This document shows positions 6,490-9,216 of a stretch of 9,216 nt of DNA, one piece after another (the stretch's first letter is position 1; each line of letters begins with the position of its first letter). The notes below the pieces were generated by a model. The model was given only the letters and a program-made list of their open reading frames with translations, had not been told where the DNA came from and searched no databases. The stretch is taken from the NCBI GenBank assembly GCA_002404095.1, contig DHJA01000109.1, positions 2,575 through 11,790 on the forward strand, written 5' to 3'. The stretch is from Planctomycetaceae bacterium UBA4732. Its GTDB lineage: Bacteria > Planctomycetota > Planctomycetia > Gemmatales > Gemmataceae. A program made the translations under genes and the position numbers.

Positions 6490-6509
6490 GGATAGCATTA
6501 GCGCTATCC
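6490..6509. promoter_or_regulatory. Candidate operator: 7-bp inverted repeat upstream of the toxin-antitoxin pair and the WD40 gene
   Basis: GGATAGC, six bases (ATTAGC), then GCTATCC form a perfect inverted repeat. It lies 84 bases upstream of the DUF4258 start and 65 bases upstream of the WD40 start, in the 167-bp space between the divergent genes. The size and spacing suit a dimeric DNA-binding protein, such as an autoregulating antitoxin. No convincing -35/-10 pair is seen here on either strand. Confidence 0.4.
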
Positions 6510-6573
6510 CGGCGGTTCCGTCCTCGCATACCAAAACAGCGACCGACATGGACCCCGTTAAAGGATCGAACCC

Positions 6574-8493
6574 ATGTCTACGCTACGAAGACAGATCCTC
6601 CTGGCCGGCGTCGTCCTCCTGGCGCCGCTTGGGCCGGCCTTCTCACGGCCAGACGTGCCCATTGAAGGCGGGACGACCACCGACCCGACGCCCACTAACC
6701 TTCTCGGAGGCAATAACGAGGTCTTTAGTCTGGCCGTGTCGCCCGACGGACGGCAGCTTGCCACCGCCAGCGGCTACTGGGACCGGGCCGGCGAGGTCAA
6801 GCTGTGGGATCTATCCACGCGCCGACTTTTGCGGACGTTTCGCGCGCCGCGCGGCCAGGCGTCGGTGGCGTTCTCGCCGGACGGACGGCAGCTAGCGTCA
6901 ACCGGGTATGACTATCAGGTTCACGTCTGGAACCTAAGCAAAGGCCGGGAGGTGATGACCCTGGAGCTTGACGGCCCGGCCCGCGTCGTCTTTTCTCCCG
7001 ACGGCAAACTCGTCGCCACGGCCACCGAGAACAAAACCGTCAAGCTGTGGGACGCCGGCTCCGGAAAGGAACTCGCCGCGCTACAGGGCGACCTGTTTCG
7101 CTTCCACTGCGTCGCCTTCTCGCGCGACGGCAAGCTGTTGGCGGCCGGCGGCGGCGATTGGGACGGCAAAGGTCCGAGCCAAGTCACGCTCTGGGACGTA
7201 AAAACCATGAAACAGGTCGGTAAACTATTGAATGCGCAACCCGTCCTGGGTGTGGCCTTTTCTCCCGACGGCCGCACCATCGCCACGGGCGGACTGGACG
7301 GTCCCGTCAAGTTGTGGGATGCGGAGTCGTTCAAAGAACGGGCGTCGTATGTCGGTCACACGGGCTGGGTGGAGGGGCTGGTGTTCGCGCCGGACGGCGC
7401 GACGTTGGTTAGCACCAGTCACGACGCGACGGCGCGGATATGGGACCTCTCCAAAGGAGTTGAAATTGCCCAGCTGACCGGCCACGTCCGGCCGGTGCGT
7501 TACGTCGTCTTCACGCCTGACGGCAAAACGCTCATCACCGCCGGCGGCGACCGGACGGTGAAACTCTGGGATCCCGCCACGTACAAGGAAATCGCCACGC
7601 TCATGAATAACGAAGGACAGGGGGCCGACGCCCCGGCCCTCCAATTCATTGCATACTCGCCGGACGGCAGGACGCTGGCGGTGGCGACCAACGAGAGTAC
7701 GGTGCAATTGCGCGATGCGGAAAGCGGCGACCTGCGCCTGAGCCTCAAGGGACATGACGGCAAGGTAGCGTGTCTTGCCTTTTCACCGGACGGAAAGGTG
7801 CTGGCCACCGGCGGCGCCGACAAGTCGATTAAATTCTGGAATCGCGCTACGGGCGAGGAAATTCGCACGCTGCACAATCACGACGGCGGCGTCGGCGCCC
7901 TGGCCTTCTCCGCGGACGGCAAACTGTTGGCCAGCGGCGACAACGACAAGATGGTCCGCGTTTGGGACGCCGAAACGGGCAAGGAACTCGCGGCCCTTGA
8001 AGGACACAACGCATCGGTTCACGCCCTGGCCTTCGCGCCGGACGGCAAGACGCTGGCCAGCGGCGCCGGCGATCGGACAATCAAACTGTGGAACGTACCC
8101 GCTTATACGGAGAAAGATACTCTCAATGGCCATGAAGGGGCCGTTCGCTCACTCGCGTTCTCAGCCGACGGCAAGACGCTGGCCTCGGCGTCCGACGACG
8201 GCATGGTGCGCCTATGGGGCTCGGACGGCAAGGGCGTCGCCATCCTGCGGGGGCACGCTGGCGCGGTTGTCGCGCTGGCCGTCGCTCCCAACGGCAAGCA
8301 GCTGGCTTCGGGCGGCGCCGACGCCACGGTGCGCTTGTGGGATGCGACGACCGGCGAATCGGCCGGCGTACTCACCGGCTGTTCGGACGCGATTCTTTGT
8401 CTCACGTTCGCCCGCGATGGCCGTCTGGCGGCGGCCTGCCATGATAAGACGGTGAAAGTCTGGCGCCCGGTCAAGAAGACGGCCACGCGTTAA
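6574..8493 (+). CDS. Secreted WD40 protein with 14 repeats (two seven-bladed propellers)
   Basis: This 639-residue protein begins with a likely signal peptide (MSTLRRQILLAGVVLLAPLG, cleavage near 24), then WD40 repeats to the end. Fourteen blade-closing 'V-K-L-W-D' motifs end at Trp 78, 119, 159, 207, 248, 290, 332, Arg 380, and Trp 422, 464, 506, 548, 589, 630, about 41 residues apart, each preceded by 'F-S-P-D-G-K-x-L-A-S-G'. Fourteen repeats fit two closed seven-bladed propellers. The eighth repeat has Arg in place of Trp. There is no kinase, protease or other catalytic domain, so it is probably a binding scaffold outside the cytoplasm; planctomycete WD40 proteins are often fused to such domains but this one is bare. 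AAGGA, about 9 bases before the ATG, supports the start. It is divergent from the toxin-antitoxin pair. Seven bases after its stop a long hairpin begins, which could protect or terminate its mRNA. Confidence 0.92.
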   Translation: MSTLRRQILLAGVVLLAPLGPAFSRPDVPIEGGTTTDPTPTNLLGGNNEVFSLAVSPDGRQLATASGYWDRAGEVKLWDLSTRRLLRTFRAPRGQASVAFSPDGRQLASTGYDYQVHVWNLSKGREVMTLELDGPARVVFSPDGKLVATATENKTVKLWDAGSGKELAALQGDLFRFHCVAFSRDGKLLAAGGGDWDGKGPSQVTLWDVKTMKQVGKLLNAQPVLGVAFSPDGRTIATGGLDGPVKLWDAESFKERASYVGHTGWVEGLVFAPDGATLVSTSHDATARIWDLSKGVEIAQLTGHVRPVRYVVFTPDGKTLITAGGDRTVKLWDPATYKEIATLMNNEGQGADAPALQFIAYSPDGRTLAVATNESTVQLRDAESGDLRLSLKGHDGKVACLAFSPDGKVLATGGADKSIKFWNRATGEEIRTLHNHDGGVGALAFSADGKLLASGDNDKMVRVWDAETGKELAALEGHNASVHALAFAPDGKTLASGAGDRTIKLWNVPAYTEKDTLNGHEGAVRSLAFSADGKTLASASDDGMVRLWGSDGKGVAILRGHAGAVVALAVAPNGKQLASGGADATVRLWDATTGESAGVLTGCSDAILCLTFARDGRLAAACHDKTVKVWRPVKKTATR

Positions 8494-8499
8494 CGGCCC

Positions 8500-8653
8500 T
8501 CGTACCCTGGGTTCATGAGTACATTCGCCCGGGGCTTTATTTCGGTCGCCCTCAGCCGGGCTCCAAGACAATGAAAGACGTTTCCGCGGCCGGAGCCCCT
8601 TGGGCGACTGCAATAAAGCCCCGGGTGAATGTACTCATGAACCCGGGGTGCGA
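8500..8653. repeat. 154-bp long inverted repeat (about 52-pair hairpin) downstream of the WD40 gene
   Basis: Bases 8500-8551 pair with 8602-8653: of 52 positions, 47 are Watson-Crick, four are G.T (8503/8650, 8508/8645, 8527/8626, 8544/8609) and one is a mismatch (8542/8611). After a small internal loop, seven more pairs follow (8558-8564 with 8592-8598), then a 27-base apical region containing a tiny GAAA/TTTC stem. It starts 6 bases after the WD40 stop codon and ends 23 bases before the -35 box of the tRNA promoter. No T-run follows, so it is not an ordinary intrinsic terminator. No obvious target-site duplication and no ORF of its own are seen. It could be a palindromic miniature element (MITE or REP-like) or an mRNA 3'-end structure. 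Confidence 0.9.
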
Positions 8654-8676
8654 CCGAGAATCTCACGGTTCTGCCC

Positions 8677-8704
8677 TTGAACTCGCGGCCGGCGCTTTTA
8701 TAAT
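8677..8704 (+). promoter_or_regulatory. Sigma70-like promoter for tRNA-Gly
   Basis: TTGAAC (8677-8682), a 16-bp spacer and a perfect TATAAT (8699-8704) lie 40 bases upstream of the tRNA. Transcription would start near 8711 with a short leader. This is one of the best promoter matches in the window. Confidence 0.7.
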
Positions 8705-8744
8705 TCGGATTGGTGGGAGGGTATGCCATTCCTCCATATCCGAT

Positions 8745-8816
<72 letters not shown>

Positions 8817-8829
8817 CTCCGCAAATCGC

Positions 8830-8884
8830 AACCGGCCGCAACTCCTTGTGAAATCAAGAAGTTGCGGCCGGTTCGCTTTTCTCT
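8830..8884 (+). terminator. Rho-independent terminator after tRNA-Gly
   Basis: A perfect 14-bp stem (AACCGGCCGCAACT at 8830-8843 with its complement at 8860-8873) is extended inside, after one mismatch, by CTTG/CAAG (8845-8848/8855-8858) around a 6-base loop. It is followed by CGCTTTTCT, a short T-run. It starts 14 bases beyond the tRNA end. The stem is unusually long for a bacterial terminator. Confidence 0.85.
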
Positions 8885-9102
8885 ACCCGCGGCGAACAAG
8901 GTCTCCATTCATTTCGCCGCCTTGTTCCCGGCGTCAGGCGCGTGTGCCCCGGCGACAATTCTGAGCTACAGTAGGTAAGGTGGCCGTCAACGTCCCTTGA
9001 ACGGACCCGTTTCCTCCCCTTGGCTTTGCGGTCGCGCGACGGACCCGGCGCGGCCCGACGGCGCAGTCGGTCGCCAAAGGGCAGCGGCCCAAGGATGTCC
9101 AA

Positions 9103-9216
9103 GTGAAAACCACGGCAACAGTGGCTGAGCAACCCCTCGAACTGGCCCAGGCTTTCTTTCAGGAGTCCGCCGACGCGCTATTCCTACTCGAACCTAGCAC
9201 TACAGCGCAGCTGACG
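9103..9216 (+). CDS. PAS-domain protein, N-terminal start only (likely sensor kinase)
   Basis: The frame is open from 9001 to the window end. The GTG at 9103 is chosen as start because AAGGA lies 7 bases upstream (9091-9095). The 38 visible residues read VKTTATVAEQPLELAQAFFQ, then ESADALFLLEPSTTAQLT. 'FFQESADALFLLEP' is typical of the first helix and strand of a PAS sensor domain as found in planctomycete histidine kinases, where it is usually followed by D-V-N-P. The output domain lies outside the window, so kinase, cyclase or regulator cannot be told apart. The preceding stretch 8885-9102 holds no gene I can support, only a weak inverted repeat (8894-8901/8920-8927). Confidence 0.65.
   Translation, partial: MKTTATVAEQPLELAQAFFQESADALFLLEPSTTAQLT

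Noticed and set aside
7225..7755. Minus-strand frames inside the WD40 gene
   Set aside because: They mirror the WD40 repeat codons and show the same periodicity; no independent support.
8894..8927. Inverted repeat GAACAAGG / CCTTGTTC with an 18-base loop
   Set aside because: Short arms, long loop, no T-run and no nearby start; compatible with chance in GC-rich DNA.

Overview
The window looks like a GC-rich planctomycete chromosome, probably of the Gemmata group. This is judged from gene content, not from any marker gene. The clues are a membrane-anchored PQQ-type beta-propeller protein with a W-x-G-F-R-G-P motif, a secreted 14-repeat WD40 protein, a DUF4058 protein, several small toxin-antitoxin-like pairs, and a PAS-domain protein starting at the right edge.

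Left part (1-3990), all on the minus strand, read from right to left: a TetR-type regulator; a DUF4058 protein; a DUF4160 gene broken by one in-frame TAG; an intact DUF2442 gene that normally pairs with DUF4160; a small dual-specificity-phosphatase-like protein; and a large protein (497 residues visible) that runs off the left edge and faintly resembles GH38/57-type glycosidase-like proteins. Gaps are about 10-60 bp, so much of this block could be co-transcribed.

Middle (3991-6573): a compact divergent control region holds a very good sigma70-like promoter (TTGACA, 17 bp, TAGACT) for the PQQ-type propeller gene and a weaker facing promoter for the TetR gene. The propeller gene meets a minus-strand DUF4258 / YgiT-like toxin-antitoxin pair tail to tail, and the two stop codons share one CTAG. 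The antitoxin-like protein has no cysteine at all. A perfect 7-bp inverted repeat lies between this pair and the next gene.

Right part (6574-9216): a secreted WD40 protein whose 14 repeats fit two seven-bladed propellers. Seven bases after its stop begins a 154-bp inverted repeat that could form a hairpin of about 52 pairs. Its arm differences are mostly G.U-compatible in the plus-strand RNA. Then come a strong promoter, tRNA-Gly(GCC), a long Rho-independent terminator, and the first 38 codons of a PAS-domain protein.

I see no integrase, transposase, CRISPR array or complete new defence system. The most unusual elements are the long hairpin at 8500-8653, the cysteine-free YgiT-like/DUF4258 pair with its shared stop, and the stop-broken DUF4160 gene.
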